IMG/VR virus record: IMGVR_UViG_3300021077_000076
Coordinates: 1 to 54,859 of that record
Origin: a virus
DNA length: 54,859 bases
Direction: 5' to 3' (one strand)
In this document: in pieces, positions 18,624 through 27,035 of the stretch
Layout: each line of letters begins with the position of its first letter
How positions within the stretch are numbered: position 1 is the first letter of the stretch
Notes under the pieces: model-generated
The model's input: the letters and a program-made list of their open reading frames with translations, nothing else
Database searches by the model: none
What the model was told of the DNA's origin: nothing
Position numbers and translations under genes: made by a program

Positions 18624-19210
18624 AATGCCACCCCCCGCACCAGCAGGCCCTCGACATCGTCAATCACCCTCCGGGTCAGCTCCGCCTTCATTCCGCCGAT
18701 GACGTTCTTGGCGGGGAGTCCGCGGCGCTTGATGGCGCGTGCGATAAGGAAGGCAATGGCGCGCGCGCGATTGTCCTGCTGCCAGCGCGATCGAAAACGG
18801 AAGGCGCTCTTCTCGGTCCCATCAGCGCGCATCTTCCTCCGCGCGCGCCGCTCGTGTTTCGACATCGGAGCCCGGTCCATGCCGTGCAAGTGCACCCAAC
18901 GGGCCAGCGCCTCCTGTCCTGCCCTGGAAACTCCAACGCCAGCCCGCCGGCCACGATCGATGATCGATGCCTGGATGGTCGGGTTGTAGAACAGCGCCCC
19001 GTCGGTGATGTCCTTTACCTTGCCGCTGCGCTTGTAGTCGCCGGTGTTGACCGGCTGGTACGGCTTGACGCCCGCAATAGCGGTCTGGAAGAGTACGGGC
19101 GCGTGCATGCGCACCGAAATTCGGATCTGCTGAACGATGCCCGTTTGGTAGCGCTGCACAATCTGCTTGGGCCACCTGACGAGGTCGGAAATCTGGACCG
19201 AAGAGGCCAT
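18620..19210 (-). CDS. HK97 gp10-like tail completion/neck protein
   Basis: A 196-aa basic protein. PVNTGDYKRSG followed by a strand and NPTIQASIIDRGRRAGVG matches the P-V-x-T-G-x-L-R-x-S and Y-x-x-x-x-E-x-G-t segments of HK97 gp10/gpS-type completion proteins. A terminal helix (LTRRVIDDVEGLLV) follows. Coupled start and stop overlaps on both sides place it in the neck operon. Confidence 0.65.
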   Translation of the reverse strand: MASSVQISDLVRWPKQIVQRYQTGIVQQIRISVRMHAPVLFQTAIAGVKPYQPVNTGDYKRSGKVKDITDGALFYNPTIQASIIDRGRRAGVGVSRAGQEALARWVHLHGMDRAPMSKHERRARRKMRADGTEKSAFRFRSRWQQDNRARAIAFLIARAIKRRGLPAKNVIGGMKAELTRRVIDDVEGLLVRGVAL

Positions 19211-19821
19211 CAGGCCTGCCTCCGGTCGAAGGTCTGGTTGCGGCTGCGATCCACCATCTGCTTATTGAGAGGCACCCGCCAGTGGCTCCCGCCGCGCATG
19301 AGCGTAGGGGCCGCCGCATGGACGTAGCGTCGGGGCGTCGTCCTGGGGAATCCGGGGCGGTTCTCCTGCACTTCCCAGAAGTACTCGCCGTTCCGCTTGC
19401 CCGTTCGGGTAATCGCCGGGTCGATCAGGTCTGGCGTCTTCCCGGTCAGATCGTCCTCGCTGTACTTCGCGCTGATGCGGTCGACGACGATCCCGCCTTC
19501 CTCGACCCGACCGAAGGCGCTCAACACCTCGGTGGTCGCGCTCATGTCCCGAATTCGCGGGGTGGGCAGGATCTCCCGCCGACTGATCTCCAGCGGGTTG
19601 CCCTCCCCGACCTTGTTGCCCGACCAGAGCACATGGACGATGAACACCCGGTATGGCCGCAGCCCCATCGCAGTTGCGATCTGCCGGATGTTGTCGATGG
19701 TCGGCGACAGCTCGCTCATAAAGCTTGCACGCACCTCATCGGGCCGCAACGGCCGCACCGACCCCGCGAGCTCGGGAAGCTCGGCCGCGGGGTCGTTCTG
19801 TTGTGTGCGGTCGCCGGCCAT
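19210..19821 (-). CDS. Neck/head-tail connector protein (hypothetical)
   Basis: A 203-aa protein overlapping the next gene by one base. It is charged, with repeated Arg-Thr-Pro segments, and no recognised motif. Its place between small head-proximal genes and the gp10-like gene suggests a connector or tail-completion role. Confidence 0.5.
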   Translation of the reverse strand: MAGDRTQQNDPAAELPELAGSVRPLRPDEVRASFMSELSPTIDNIRQIATAMGLRPYRVFIVHVLWSGNKVGEGNPLEISRREILPTPRIRDMSATTEVLSAFGRVEEGGIVVDRISAKYSEDDLTGKTPDLIDPAITRTGKRNGEYFWEVQENRPGFPRTTPRRYVHAAAPTLMRGGSHWRVPLNKQMVDRSRNQTFDRRQA

Positions 19822-19835
19822 TTGAGGCCTCGCGA

Positions 19836-20063
19836 TCAGGTCAGGACGCCGAGGGCGTCAACCCAGTCCGTGCCCGTGCTGAAATTCCAGGCCAGGTCGT
19901 CGGTATTCCAAATACCGGTTCCTGGGAGAAACGTCGAGGCATCCGGGCGGGTGGCGTCGGTGCAGACCTGGCGCGACTGGACCGCGGGCATGCCAACGGT
20001 CTCGGTCTGGCGGAAGGCTCCGTTGCCCAGGTCTTCGGTCAAGATGTTCTTCGATTCGGCCAT
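19836..20063 (-). CDS. Small hypothetical structural-region protein
   Basis: A 75-aa acidic protein starting MAESKNILTED with an AAGGAGA-type RBS. No domain was recognised. It ends 14 nt before the connector-like gene and is co-oriented with the neck operon. Confidence 0.55.
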   Translation of the reverse strand: MAESKNILTEDLGNGAFRQTETVGMPAVQSRQVCTDATRPDASTFLPGTGIWNTDDLAWNFSTGTDWVDALGVLT

Positions 20064-20101
20064 GATGACTTCTCCTTGTCGGGGCGAAAAAGGAACCCGC
20101 G

Positions 20102-20953
20102 CTAGGCGAGCGTGTGGTTGTGTGCCGGCGACGTCGGGGTCACCGTGAAGTTGTACCAGAACGCGAATGAGTGCGCGCCGTCCGCCGGGGTCGTCGGGGC
20201 GATGGTCATGGCCGTGGCGTCGACGGTTCCCACCGTCTCGTCGAGACCGTTGACCTGCTCCTTGTAGACCGCGAAAGCCGTGGCGGCCGGGCTCTTGTTT
20301 GTCGGGACGCCGAGAGCGGTCCCGAGGCCAATCGAGACGGATCCGGCAAATCCGCTGCCACCAGAGATGGTCGCACTGGTCAGGGTGGCATATGCCTTGT
20401 CCGTGACGACGGTGCGTGTGCCAGCCCCAACCGCGATATCGATTGCCTGCGTGGCGGCGTTGCCGTTCTGGTCGACGCCGACTAGGGTCAGGGTGCCGGC
20501 GGTGGATCCGGTGATGATGCGGACCTGGAGCTTGCGGGCCACATCGGGCTGCAAAAGGATGGTCAGCGCCACGTTGGACGGAAGAACCGTGTTCACGACG
20601 CTGATCAGCTCGGCCAGCTTGGTGGTGGTCGGGAACTCGACCTTCCGCGCCTGCACGAGCGCGCTGACGGTCGTGGTGGTGTTCTGCACCGTCACGCCGT
20701 TGACGTTGGCGCCGACCGTGAGGGTGCCCACGGCGAACTCCGGGATGCCGTTGCTCCAGAAGTAGGCCAGGGTCCCGGCGCGCTGGGTTTCGAGCGCGGT
20801 GTAGTCGCCGGCCACGAGCCCCTTCAACTCGCTGCTGACGTTGACCGCAGGCCCGTAGGTCAGGGAGCCGACCTTGGCGGGAGCGGTAATAGAGCGGGAG
20901 CCCTTTGCGAGCACGACGTCGGTGCCGGTGAGATTTGTAACGATTAGAGACAT
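20102..20953 (-). CDS. Virion structural protein (putative decoration/connector)
   Basis: A 283-aa product from MSLIVTNLTG. The longer frame was rejected because it would run through the end of the HNH gene and lacks an RBS. Ser/Thr/Val/Gly-rich beta composition with repeated short strands, few charges and no enzymatic motif suggests a virion surface protein. An HNH gene intervenes between it and the capsid-proximal genes. Confidence 0.55.
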   Translation of the reverse strand: MSLIVTNLTGTDVVLAKGSRSITAPAKVGSLTYGPAVNVSSELKGLVAGDYTALETQRAGTLAYFWSNGIPEFAVGTLTVGANVNGVTVQNTTTTVSALVQARKVEFPTTTKLAELISVVNTVLPSNVALTILLQPDVARKLQVRIITGSTAGTLTLVGVDQNGNAATQAIDIAVGAGTRTVVTDKAYATLTSATISGGSGFAGSVSIGLGTALGVPTNKSPAATAFAVYKEQVNGLDETVGTVDATAMTIAPTTPADGAHSFAFWYNFTVTPTSPAHNHTLA

Positions 20954-20963
20954 TTGTGATCCT

Positions 20964-21623
20964 TCAGTTGAGAGGTTTATTGAGCGCTCTCCATTCCTCT
21001 GGAGTTCGCGCGTTTTTACTTCGGTTGCATGTACCGCAGGCTGGAACAATGTTCTCAGCGGTAGTTCCTCCACCCCTGGAAACTGGTATGACGTGATCTT
21101 GTTCCATCTTTCCACTGGTTCCGCAGTAGGCACAGCGCCCCTGATACAGTTCGAGGATCGCCGCCCACTGTTGCACCGTTAGGGTGGCAAGGGAATTGGC
21201 CAATCTAGCCCTTCTCCGATTCCCTACTGTACGGACAATTTCACGTACCTTTTCCGGATTTGCCGCCCGCCATCGCGCATTGCTTGCCTTTACTTGTTCA
21301 CGGTTCTGCTGATAGTAGAAGCGTTGCTGGGCAAGAATGATTTGCTTACGTTTCTGATATGACGCTCGGGCCTTCTCACGACATTCATCTATGCGCTCCT
21401 CTCTTTGTTTTTTGGCCCTCTGACATCGTTCTTTCAGATGTGCCCTGGACCATTCGAGAGATCGCTTTTTGTTCAGCTCTACGTATTCAGCCGACTCGCG
21501 ACGTTTTTTCTCCTTGATCTGCATGCATTCCGCACAGTACGCGCTGAGTCCGTCACGCCGAGACGCGTGCCGACGAAATCCCTCCTTCGGCTTATCTCGC
21601 TTGCATGATGGACAGTGCTTCAT
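20964..21623 (-). CDS. HNH homing-type endonuclease
   Basis: A 219-aa protein with an N-terminal zinc knuckle (CPSC at 4-7, paired with CAEC near 30), a long basic coiled region and a C-terminal HNH nuclease. The nuclease has CAYCG, the catalytic QDHVIP, a GG-x-x-x-x-x-N segment and CGTCN. The DNA is clearly less GC-rich than the flanking virion genes. It interrupts a structural operon, both hallmarks of a free-standing homing endonuclease that arrived by transfer. Confidence 0.88.
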   Translation of the reverse strand: MKHCPSCKRDKPKEGFRRHASRRDGLSAYCAECMQIKEKKRRESAEYVELNKKRSLEWSRAHLKERCQRAKKQREERIDECREKARASYQKRKQIILAQQRFYYQQNREQVKASNARWRAANPEKVREIVRTVGNRRRARLANSLATLTVQQWAAILELYQGRCAYCGTSGKMEQDHVIPVSRGGGTTAENIVPACGTCNRSKNARTPEEWRALNKPLN

Positions 21624-21629
21624 GGCTCC

Positions 21630-22049
21630 TCAGTTGGCGACAGGAATGTTCAGCGGCGGTCTGCCGCCCGATTGGAAAGCGGAAGCGTAAGCGTTGATGG
21701 GCGCCCCCAGGTTGTCGTAGAGCTTCTGCACCCAGTAGCGGTATTCCCCGCGAAGCTGGTCGGCCTCGTCGGGGTTCAGATCGATCTCATCGACTGACCT
21801 GGCCACCATGCGGGTCTGGGCCAGCATGATGTTGTTCTCGGTGATGTCGCACTTTGCGACCAGGTTCCGGATGATGGCGATGGCCGTGTCTGGAATGTGC
21901 TCCATCGCCTGCTCGACCAGGAAGGCCGGCTGGGTAGCGGCCGGGATACCCAGAATGATCGCGCTCGCTGGAGTTACCTGCAAATATCCGCCATGATAGC
22001 GGATTCTCGCCTTCTCCTCTTCTGTGAGAACTGCGAGCGCCATCGTCAC
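21630..22049 (-). CDS. Hypothetical head-proximal protein
   Basis: A 139-aa mostly helical protein downstream of the capsid region, with LTEEEKARIRYHGGY at the N-terminus and an acidic DEIDLNPDEADQL segment. Proteins of this size two genes after the major capsid gene are often head completion or connector proteins. Nothing in the sequence proves that here. Confidence 0.55.
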   Translation of the reverse strand: MTMALAVLTEEEKARIRYHGGYLQVTPASAIILGIPAATQPAFLVEQAMEHIPDTAIAIIRNLVAKCDITENNIMLAQTRMVARSVDEIDLNPDEADQLRGEYRYWVQKLYDNLGAPINAYASAFQSGGRPPLNIPVAN

Positions 22050-22060
22050 CTAGGTCGCGC

Positions 22061-22300
22061 TCAGGCGACCTCCTCAAGCTGCACGCCCTGCGAGATCAGG
22101 GCCTTGATGTCGTACCCGTGACTGGAGATCGTCTTGCCCTTGGTCAGCGTGTAGCAGCTTCCACCGCGCGCAATCTGAGCCTCTTCCTTCACTCGGAAGC
22201 GCTTCTCTCCCGTGCCAGTGCGCATTGACTGCTGCACGGACGGCTGGGTCTCTTCGCTGCGGTTCTGCTGATTGTTGTTCTGCTGGTTCGGGTTCGCCAT
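22061..22300 (-). CDS. Small hypothetical protein after capsid RNA
   Basis: A 79-aa protein with an Asn/Gln-rich N-terminus and a compact C-terminus (FRVKEEAQIARGGSCYTL). The C-terminus resembles the short Lys/Gly-rich proteins often found next to phage capsid genes. The RBS AAGGAGAACGTC precedes the ATG. It is the first gene after the structured RNA element, so its translation could be affected by that RNA. Confidence 0.6.
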   Translation of the reverse strand: MANPNQQNNNQQNRSEETQPSVQQSMRTGTGEKRFRVKEEAQIARGGSCYTLTKGKTISSHGYDIKALISQGVQLEEVA

Positions 22301-22331
22301 GACGTTCTCCTTGATTCCACGAGTGGAAAAG

Positions 22332-22666
22332 TAGACCAGACGGGAGTCAGAGTGGGTCAGGACGAACGACTGAAGTCGATGTCCTTACCATAGCGCTAAC
22401 GCGGCTAGGAGCGTACACCACAAGACTACCCGTCTGGCGTCGCAGACATGAGCGGGTAGGGCCGAAGCCCGCCGTCAACGTGAGCGACAATGGCAGACCG
22501 AAGTCTGCCGCAAGGTCGGAACGAGTCCGACCAGTAATCGAAGGTCCGAAGACCAACGATTTCAGTCCAGCCGAAGCTGGACAGAACCTTCGCGGGCACA
22601 CCCCCGCCGTCGTATGGACGAACGGCGAGGATGATCGGCTCCGCATTGTGGACCTTTCGGCGATCA
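22332..22666 (-). ncRNA. Structured RNA downstream of the major capsid gene (no family recognised)
   Basis: This is the largest stretch without a convincing gene. On the minus strand it folds, by eye, into a chain of hairpins. They are at 22632-22666 (6 bp, containing the capsid stop codon), 22602-22630 (9 bp with a U-G wobble plus 3 bp), 22561-22586 (7+3 bp, cUUCGg), 22537-22560 (4+4 bp, cUUCGg), 22514-22532 (7 bp), 22492-22509 (7 bp, cUUCGg) and 22459-22470 (4 bp, cUUCGg). A second domain is closed by 22336-22344 with 22429-22437 (9 bp). It encloses 22352-22355/22418-22421, which encloses hairpins 22359-22385 and 22388-22409. G-U wobbles and UUCG loops point to the minus strand. A frame crossing the first part was considered but has no RBS. 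Confidence 0.7.
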
Positions 22667-24028
22667 ACTTCCGTGGACACACACGCTGGCGCGCTTGTAG
22701 GTCGCCGGGCTGCTGGTCGCCGTCGCGTCGGTCGGGATCGCCCAGTCGCCTGAGAACGACCACGCGGCCGAGGTCGTCTGCTGGAGGCGATCCATCGGGG
22801 CGCGGAGGATGAGGCGGATACGCTCGGTGAGGATCTGCATGCCGCCGTTGACGACCGAGAACTCGCCGATCTTGCCCTGCACGCCGGATTCAGAGATGTA
22901 CTTCGACTCGTCGAGGAACTTCTCTTCAATGGCGCCCTGGCCGGTGACGATCGGGCGGTGAAGAACCACGCCCGCCGGGTTGGTGGTCTCGAACGCGGTC
23001 GTGAAGCCGTCCACCGGGTCTTCGTTGACCGTCGCGGTCGTCGGGCACTCGTTGTTGCGATAGACGGTCGCGCCCAGCAAGAACGCGATGGCGAACTTGC
23101 GATAGTGGATGTAATCGGGCATCGACTGGTTCAGCCGCTGAAACTCGTTGTCGCCGAAGATCTGCGACTGCGAGATCGGGTCGAGGTGATAGTGGTACGT
23201 CCCGTCCTCGTGGGTCGGCACGTTGTCGAACTGCAGCTGGGCGATCTGGGCCCGGATGTCGGCCATCCGGAACTGGTCGGTCGACGCGACGTCATCGACG
23301 CGCGTGCCGCCGCCCGAGTAGACAATCTGCGAGCGGTTGACCGCGAGCACTGCCTGGCGGTCGAGCGTGGTCACGTTCGCCGTGAGGGTCAGGGTACCGC
23401 TGTGGATCTCATCTCCCGCGATATCGGAAGTGAAGCCAGTGCAGGTATAGGCCACTCCGTTGACTGTGATCGACAGCGGGTTGGATGCGCTGACGATGGT
23501 CGGGCGGCCATTGAACAGCTTGCGGGTGAATCCCGCGAGGTTCTTCACCGGCATCGCGGTCCCAGGACCGTAGGCGCCATTGGCCACGGTGTTGCCCGCG
23601 ACGTAGCAGTTGTACAGCTTGTCGCGCACACCGCGGTTGATGCTCTGCCCAGCGTGGACACCGAGCTGATGCATGTTGCGCAAATACTGAGAGGCCAGCG
23701 TCACGTAGCTGGTCGGCATGTGGGTGTCGATTGAGCGTCCGTACTGCTGCGCCGTCGCTTCCCACTGTTCGATCGGGTACTGGACCGTCGGCACTTCCGC
23801 GTTCGGATTGATCGGACGCGTGGTTGGTGCGATGAGGCCCGCCCGGGTGAACGTCTGATTCGCTCCCAGGTTCACCGGCCACAGCTCCGCCACGGCCTCC
23901 AGCCGGAAGAGCAGGCGCGGGAACAGAGGGTCGCGGAATGTCCGTTGCAGCGTCCGGTCCTGAATGGCCGAGACGACGCCAGCGTTGAAACTGGTGTTGA
24001 CGATTGAACCGTCGGGGAAGTTTGCCAT
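22664..24028 (-). CDS. Major capsid protein
   Basis: A 454-aa protein starting MANFPDGSIV, preceded by the scaffold gene's promoter-proximal neighbour set and followed by the structured RNA. Features are a helical N-arm (LQRTFRDPLFPRLLF), a P-domain-like region with LGVHAGQSINRG, and a C-terminal segment (IRLILRAPMDRLQQTTSAAW) ending in the ATYKRA-type tail common to HK97-fold capsids. Size and location fit. The 122-bp gap upstream contains AGGAGCTGACC as RBS and no clear promoter. Confidence 0.85.
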   Translation of the reverse strand: MANFPDGSIVNTSFNAGVVSAIQDRTLQRTFRDPLFPRLLFRLEAVAELWPVNLGANQTFTRAGLIAPTTRPINPNAEVPTVQYPIEQWEATAQQYGRSIDTHMPTSYVTLASQYLRNMHQLGVHAGQSINRGVRDKLYNCYVAGNTVANGAYGPGTAMPVKNLAGFTRKLFNGRPTIVSASNPLSITVNGVAYTCTGFTSDIAGDEIHSGTLTLTANVTTLDRQAVLAVNRSQIVYSGGGTRVDDVASTDQFRMADIRAQIAQLQFDNVPTHEDGTYHYHLDPISQSQIFGDNEFQRLNQSMPDYIHYRKFAIAFLLGATVYRNNECPTTATVNEDPVDGFTTAFETTNPAGVVLHRPIVTGQGAIEEKFLDESKYISESGVQGKIGEFSVVNGGMQILTERIRLILRAPMDRLQQTTSAAWSFSGDWAIPTDATATSSPATYKRASVCVHGS

Positions 24029-24150
24029 GGGTCAGCTCCTATTTCCTTGGGGCGAGCGCACGATCAAGGGATCTCACATATCGACGCATTCGTCAATTGG
24101 ATCCCCTGGCGCGCTCTGTCCAACCAAGGGATCAAATCCTGAACCTTTCA

Positions 24151-24957
24151 CTACATGCCAGGAACATAGCCGTAGCTCCTTTGCCGGGCGGCGAATTCCT
24201 GGGGACTGTCTTCTTCGGCGTTTCTATCCACCGTTGGCTCGCCCGCAGTGGCAGGCTTCGGCTTCACTTCGCCGGTAGCAGTCGACTCGGGCGGGGTCGT
24301 GGTGGGCGCAACGACTGTCTTGGGCGGGGGCGCCGCTGGGGCGGCGGCAGTCGCGAATAGAACCGGGTGCGTTTCCTTCAGCTTGCCAAAGAAGGTCTCC
24401 GGCTGAAGAGTCGCATCTTTGCCTACCGCACGGGCGAACAGCGTGACCGCGTAGTCTGGATCCGTGATGCCAGCGATGCGCGCCTCGGCCCTGAGCTCGG
24501 CCTCCACGCGGGCGTCGTTGGCATTGCGCAGCCGCTTTTCGAGCTTCTTGACTGCCTGCCCGCCTTCGCGAGTCAGCTTCTCGTTGCTCTTACGCAGCCT
24601 CTCGTTTTCGGCTCGCAGTTGAGCAACGGCCGCGTCAGCGGTGTTGGTAGCCGCCGTCTTGCCGCCACCTGCCGCCACTGTGCCGCCGGCCTTGATGAGT
24701 CTTTCGGCTTCCTCAATCGTGACCCCGGTACGCCGACGAATCTCGGCCGCCGCTTCTCGCTGGACCCGGGCCTTGAACGCGGCCTCGGGAATCTCGATGA
24801 TGCCCTTGCGCTTCCCCTGCTGTTGCTGCCCCTGCTTCTTGGGCTTCGGCGCAGCTGCCTGAGCCGGTGGGGCGGCTGGCGGTGTTACGACAGTCGTTCC
24901 CTGTGCCGATGGGTCGGCGTTCGGATCGGGAGTGTTGAGGGGTAGTTGGTCTGCCAT
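24151..24957 (-). CDS. Capsid scaffolding protein
   Basis: A 268-aa low-complexity protein directly upstream of the capsid gene. Pro/Ala/Gln-rich N-terminal (1-50) and C-terminal (210-268) tails flank a charged coiled coil (about 110-165, VAQLRAENERLRKSNEKLTR). A helical region around 165-200 has the LFARAVGKDATLQPETFF pattern. This architecture is typical of phage scaffolds that are lost or cleaved during maturation. No protease domain is fused to it, and no familiar prohead protease is encoded nearby. Confidence 0.8.
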   Translation of the reverse strand: MADQLPLNTPDPNADPSAQGTTVVTPPAAPPAQAAAPKPKKQGQQQQGKRKGIIEIPEAAFKARVQREAAAEIRRRTGVTIEEAERLIKAGGTVAAGGGKTAATNTADAAVAQLRAENERLRKSNEKLTREGGQAVKKLEKRLRNANDARVEAELRAEARIAGITDPDYAVTLFARAVGKDATLQPETFFGKLKETHPVLFATAAAPAAPPPKTVVAPTTTPPESTATGEVKPKPATAGEPTVDRNAEEDSPQEFAARQRSYGYVPGM

Positions 24958-25053
24958 GACGTCTCCTGTACTCGCCGGTTAACCGCCCGGTGGTGGCGTT
25001 GCAGAGAGTCTGCGGGTTTTGTGTCGGGACAGCCTCCAGAGAAGGCCGTGAAA

Positions 25054-25488
25054 TCAGAGGGTGGCCTGACCGGAAGGAAGATCGGCCAGCAAGCTCGAAG
25101 CGAGGTCGGTCGAGACTGCGTAGGTGAAGCTGGCGGTGAGGGCGAGATCGGCAGCGGCGAAGAGAACCTTCTTGCCACCGTCCCACACGCATTCACCGGC
25201 CGCGGGAACGAGTGCGCCGGGACCGCTGATCGGACCGCGGCGGAGCTTCTTCACACCCGTCGCCGAGCCGCCGGAAACGGAGGCAACCACGCATTGGAAG
25301 AGGCCAGCCGAGGTCGGGGCGTTCGCCAGGGTCGAGACGTTTGACGTCACGGCGATGCCGGTCTCGGTGAAACCCATCTTCGAGGCTGCGTAGGCGAGCA
25401 AGGTGCCGAGCCCGAGCTTGACGGACGCGTCGCCGAGCTGGTTGATGTTGCCGGAATCAATAACGGATTGCAGGGAAGAAGTGGTCAT
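25054..25488 (-). CDS. Small head structural protein (putative decoration)
   Basis: A 144-aa Ser/Ala/Gly-rich, beta-type protein two genes before the scaffold. Composition (TASFTYAVSTDLASSLL) and size fit a capsid decoration or minor head protein. No motif was recognised. Confidence 0.55.
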   Translation of the reverse strand: MTTSSLQSVIDSGNINQLGDASVKLGLGTLLAYAASKMGFTETGIAVTSNVSTLANAPTSAGLFQCVVASVSGGSATGVKKLRRGPISGPGALVPAAGECVWDGGKKVLFAAADLALTASFTYAVSTDLASSLLADLPSGQATL

Positions 25489-25505
25489 GAAGGAAACCTC
25501 CAGGG

Positions 25506-25901
25506 TCAGGAAACATCGCCAGCGATCAAAAGTTCGATGTCCGCGGTGCCGACGAGATTGATCGCAGTGATCTCGTCTCCCGAGTTGGGGGAATGCCAGA
25601 GCAGCAACGAACTGACCTTGATGGCCTGGTCGGTGCCGGATGGGCTGGTGATGAGAACCTTGATCGACGAGCCGTTGATGACCCGCAGACCAAGAAAGCG
25701 CCCCTTGGTGATTGAATCGAACGACACCGCATAGGGCACAAGGTCAGTCGCGCCGACAACGCTCAGCCGCGTCGCCTTCGAGGCCGCGTAGGTCCCGTTG
25801 AAGGACGTATTGAGCATGTCGGACAGCGAAGGTCCGCCGGGGACGGGCGTTGGCTGCCCCGTCACGGATCCGCTGTGCCAGATGGTGACCGACTGGGCCA
25901 C
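25506..25901 (-). CDS. Small head structural protein (hypothetical)
   Basis: A 131-aa protein with alternating hydrophobic strands and few charges (LVPYAVSFDSI, FLGLRVINGSSI), likely a compact beta fold. It lies in the head-gene cluster upstream of the scaffold gene. A capsid-associated role is inferred from context only. Confidence 0.5.
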   Translation of the reverse strand: MAQSVTIWHSGSVTGQPTPVPGGPSLSDMLNTSFNGTYAASKATRLSVVGATDLVPYAVSFDSITKGRFLGLRVINGSSIKVLITSPSGTDQAIKVSSLLLWHSPNSGDEITAINLVGTADIELLIAGDVS

Positions 25902-25902
25902 G

Positions 25903-26085
25903 TTACCCCATCTGCTTCAGGCCGGTGCCGGCGAGCGGAGTCTCTCTAACCGGGTTTACGCGAGTGCCCCAGGCCTCGTCCTCGCTCATCTTGGGCAGGC
26001 CGTTGTCGGGCTTGCCGTGCGTGCGGTCGTACTCGTCCAGGGGATCCTTCGGTTCGCCTTTGCCAGTGCTCTCGTCGGTAGCCAT
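25903..26085 (-). CDS. Small hypothetical protein
   Basis: A 60-aa hydrophilic, probably disordered protein (DEYDRTHGKPDNG) with an AGGAGGGCATC RBS, tightly spaced between neighbours. Unknown function. Confidence 0.5.
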   Translation of the reverse strand: MATDESTGKGEPKDPLDEYDRTHGKPDNGLPKMSEDEAWGTRVNPVRETPLAGTGLKQMG

Positions 26086-26094
26086 GATGCCCTC

Positions 26095-26565
26095 CTACTT
26101 CGCGTACTCGCACTTGCCGCTTCCGCATACGCACGTGGCGCCGCGGTCGCAGCCGCATTCGCAACCGTCGCAACCGCAGACGCAGCCGCGCTCGGCTTGC
26201 TTCTGGTCGCCTTCGGTTTCGTCGTCTTCCTCGTCTTCGTCTTCCTCGTCGCCCGCCGCTTCCTCCAGCTCCTTCGCCTGCTCGGTGAGGTCTTGCTGCT
26301 GAACGGTCAGGTCGTCGATGGTCTTCTGGATGGCGTCGGCGTCCTCGACCTGGCCCTTGGCCTTCTCAAGCATCTCGATTGCCTCGCACAGCTCCTCGGC
26401 GGCGTGACTCACGCACTCGTGCGCGGGGGGCGGGGGCTCGCCGTCGGTCTGATCGCCGTCGTCGGCTTGGACGTCTTCGGGAAGCGCACCATCGTCGCCA
26501 CCGGGGCCAGTCTTGCCGGCCTTGCGGGCGGCCCAGTTCGCGTAATCGTGTTGGACGTCGGCCAT
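26095..26565 (-). CDS. Acidic coiled-coil protein with metallothionein-like Cys-rich tail
   Basis: A 156-aa protein with three parts. The N-terminus contains YANWAARK. An acidic coiled coil spans about 51-102, then an almost purely Asp/Glu run spans 106-120. The last 29 residues hold nine cysteines (128, 130, 132, 135, 137, 139, 145, 147, 152) in CxC and CxxC spacings separated by Gly and Asp. That tail could bind zinc, iron or copper clusters, or be disulfide-bonded in the virion. No homologous family was recognised. It lies among capsid-region genes with a good RBS. Confidence 0.65.
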   Translation of the reverse strand: MADVQHDYANWAARKAGKTGPGGDDGALPEDVQADDGDQTDGEPPPPAHECVSHAAEELCEAIEMLEKAKGQVEDADAIQKTIDDLTVQQQDLTEQAKELEEAAGDEEDEDEEDDETEGDQKQAERGCVCGCDGCECGCDRGATCVCGSGKCEYAK

Positions 26566-26568
26566 GGG

Positions 26569-26760
26569 CTACCCCTTCTTGAGATTCTTGCACGGCGCCG
26601 GTGGCGTCGGCGGGTTGACGGCGTGGGCGCCGTAGTCGGGAGCAGGACGCTTGCCGGCGTCGGCTGTCGGGCAGCCTGCTTCGCTGTCGTAGCCAGCTTC
26701 GCCATCGGCGAACAAGCTGGACTCGTTGACCTTCAGAGCGATTTCCCTGGGCGATGGCAT
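26569..26760 (-). CDS. Small hypothetical protein
   Basis: A 63-aa Pro/Gly-rich protein, coupled to the previous gene by a one-base overlap (stop and start share position 26760). It ends CKNLKKG. No recognisable domain. Confidence 0.45.
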   Translation of the reverse strand: MPSPREIALKVNESSLFADGEAGYDSEAGCPTADAGKRPAPDYGAHAVNPPTPPAPCKNLKKG

Positions 26761-27035
26761 CAGCGTCCTCCTTTGAGATTGGCGTAGCTGTGGCGATTCT
26801 TCACCGGCGCGCCAGAGTCAGTCGGGTCGTCATCGAGACCGCCGCTGGCAATCCGAGCTTCCTTGGCGTAGCTTCCGACATCGGGCGTCCGTACTTCCCG
26901 CTCGATTCCCTCGGGCAAAAGGACACTGTTCACCGCGGGGGGGAGTCGACCGGGCTGGTCTTTGCCTGCCATGCCGAAGATTCTGTCATAACTCTGCGTT
27001 GCGCTGGGATAGCCTGCGTGCCCATCGTTTGACAT
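26760..27035 (-). CDS. Small hypothetical protein
   Basis: A 91-aa hydrophilic protein. Its start codon lies within 30 bp of the divergent plus-strand HTH gene, and its ATG overlaps the -35 hexamer of that gene's promoter. Unknown function. Confidence 0.5.
   Translation of the reverse strand: MSNDGHAGYPSATQSYDRIFGMAGKDQPGRLPPAVNSVLLPEGIEREVRTPDVGSYAKEARIASGGLDDDPTDSGAPVKNRHSYANLKGGR

Noticed and set aside
22426-22929. A minus-strand frame covering the 5' part of the structured RNA (tail VLSSFGWTEIVGLRTFDYW...)
   Set aside because: It overlaps the capsid gene for most of its length, has no Shine-Dalgarno at any plausible start, and its DNA is dominated by perfect hairpins. It remains the main alternative to an RNA gene.
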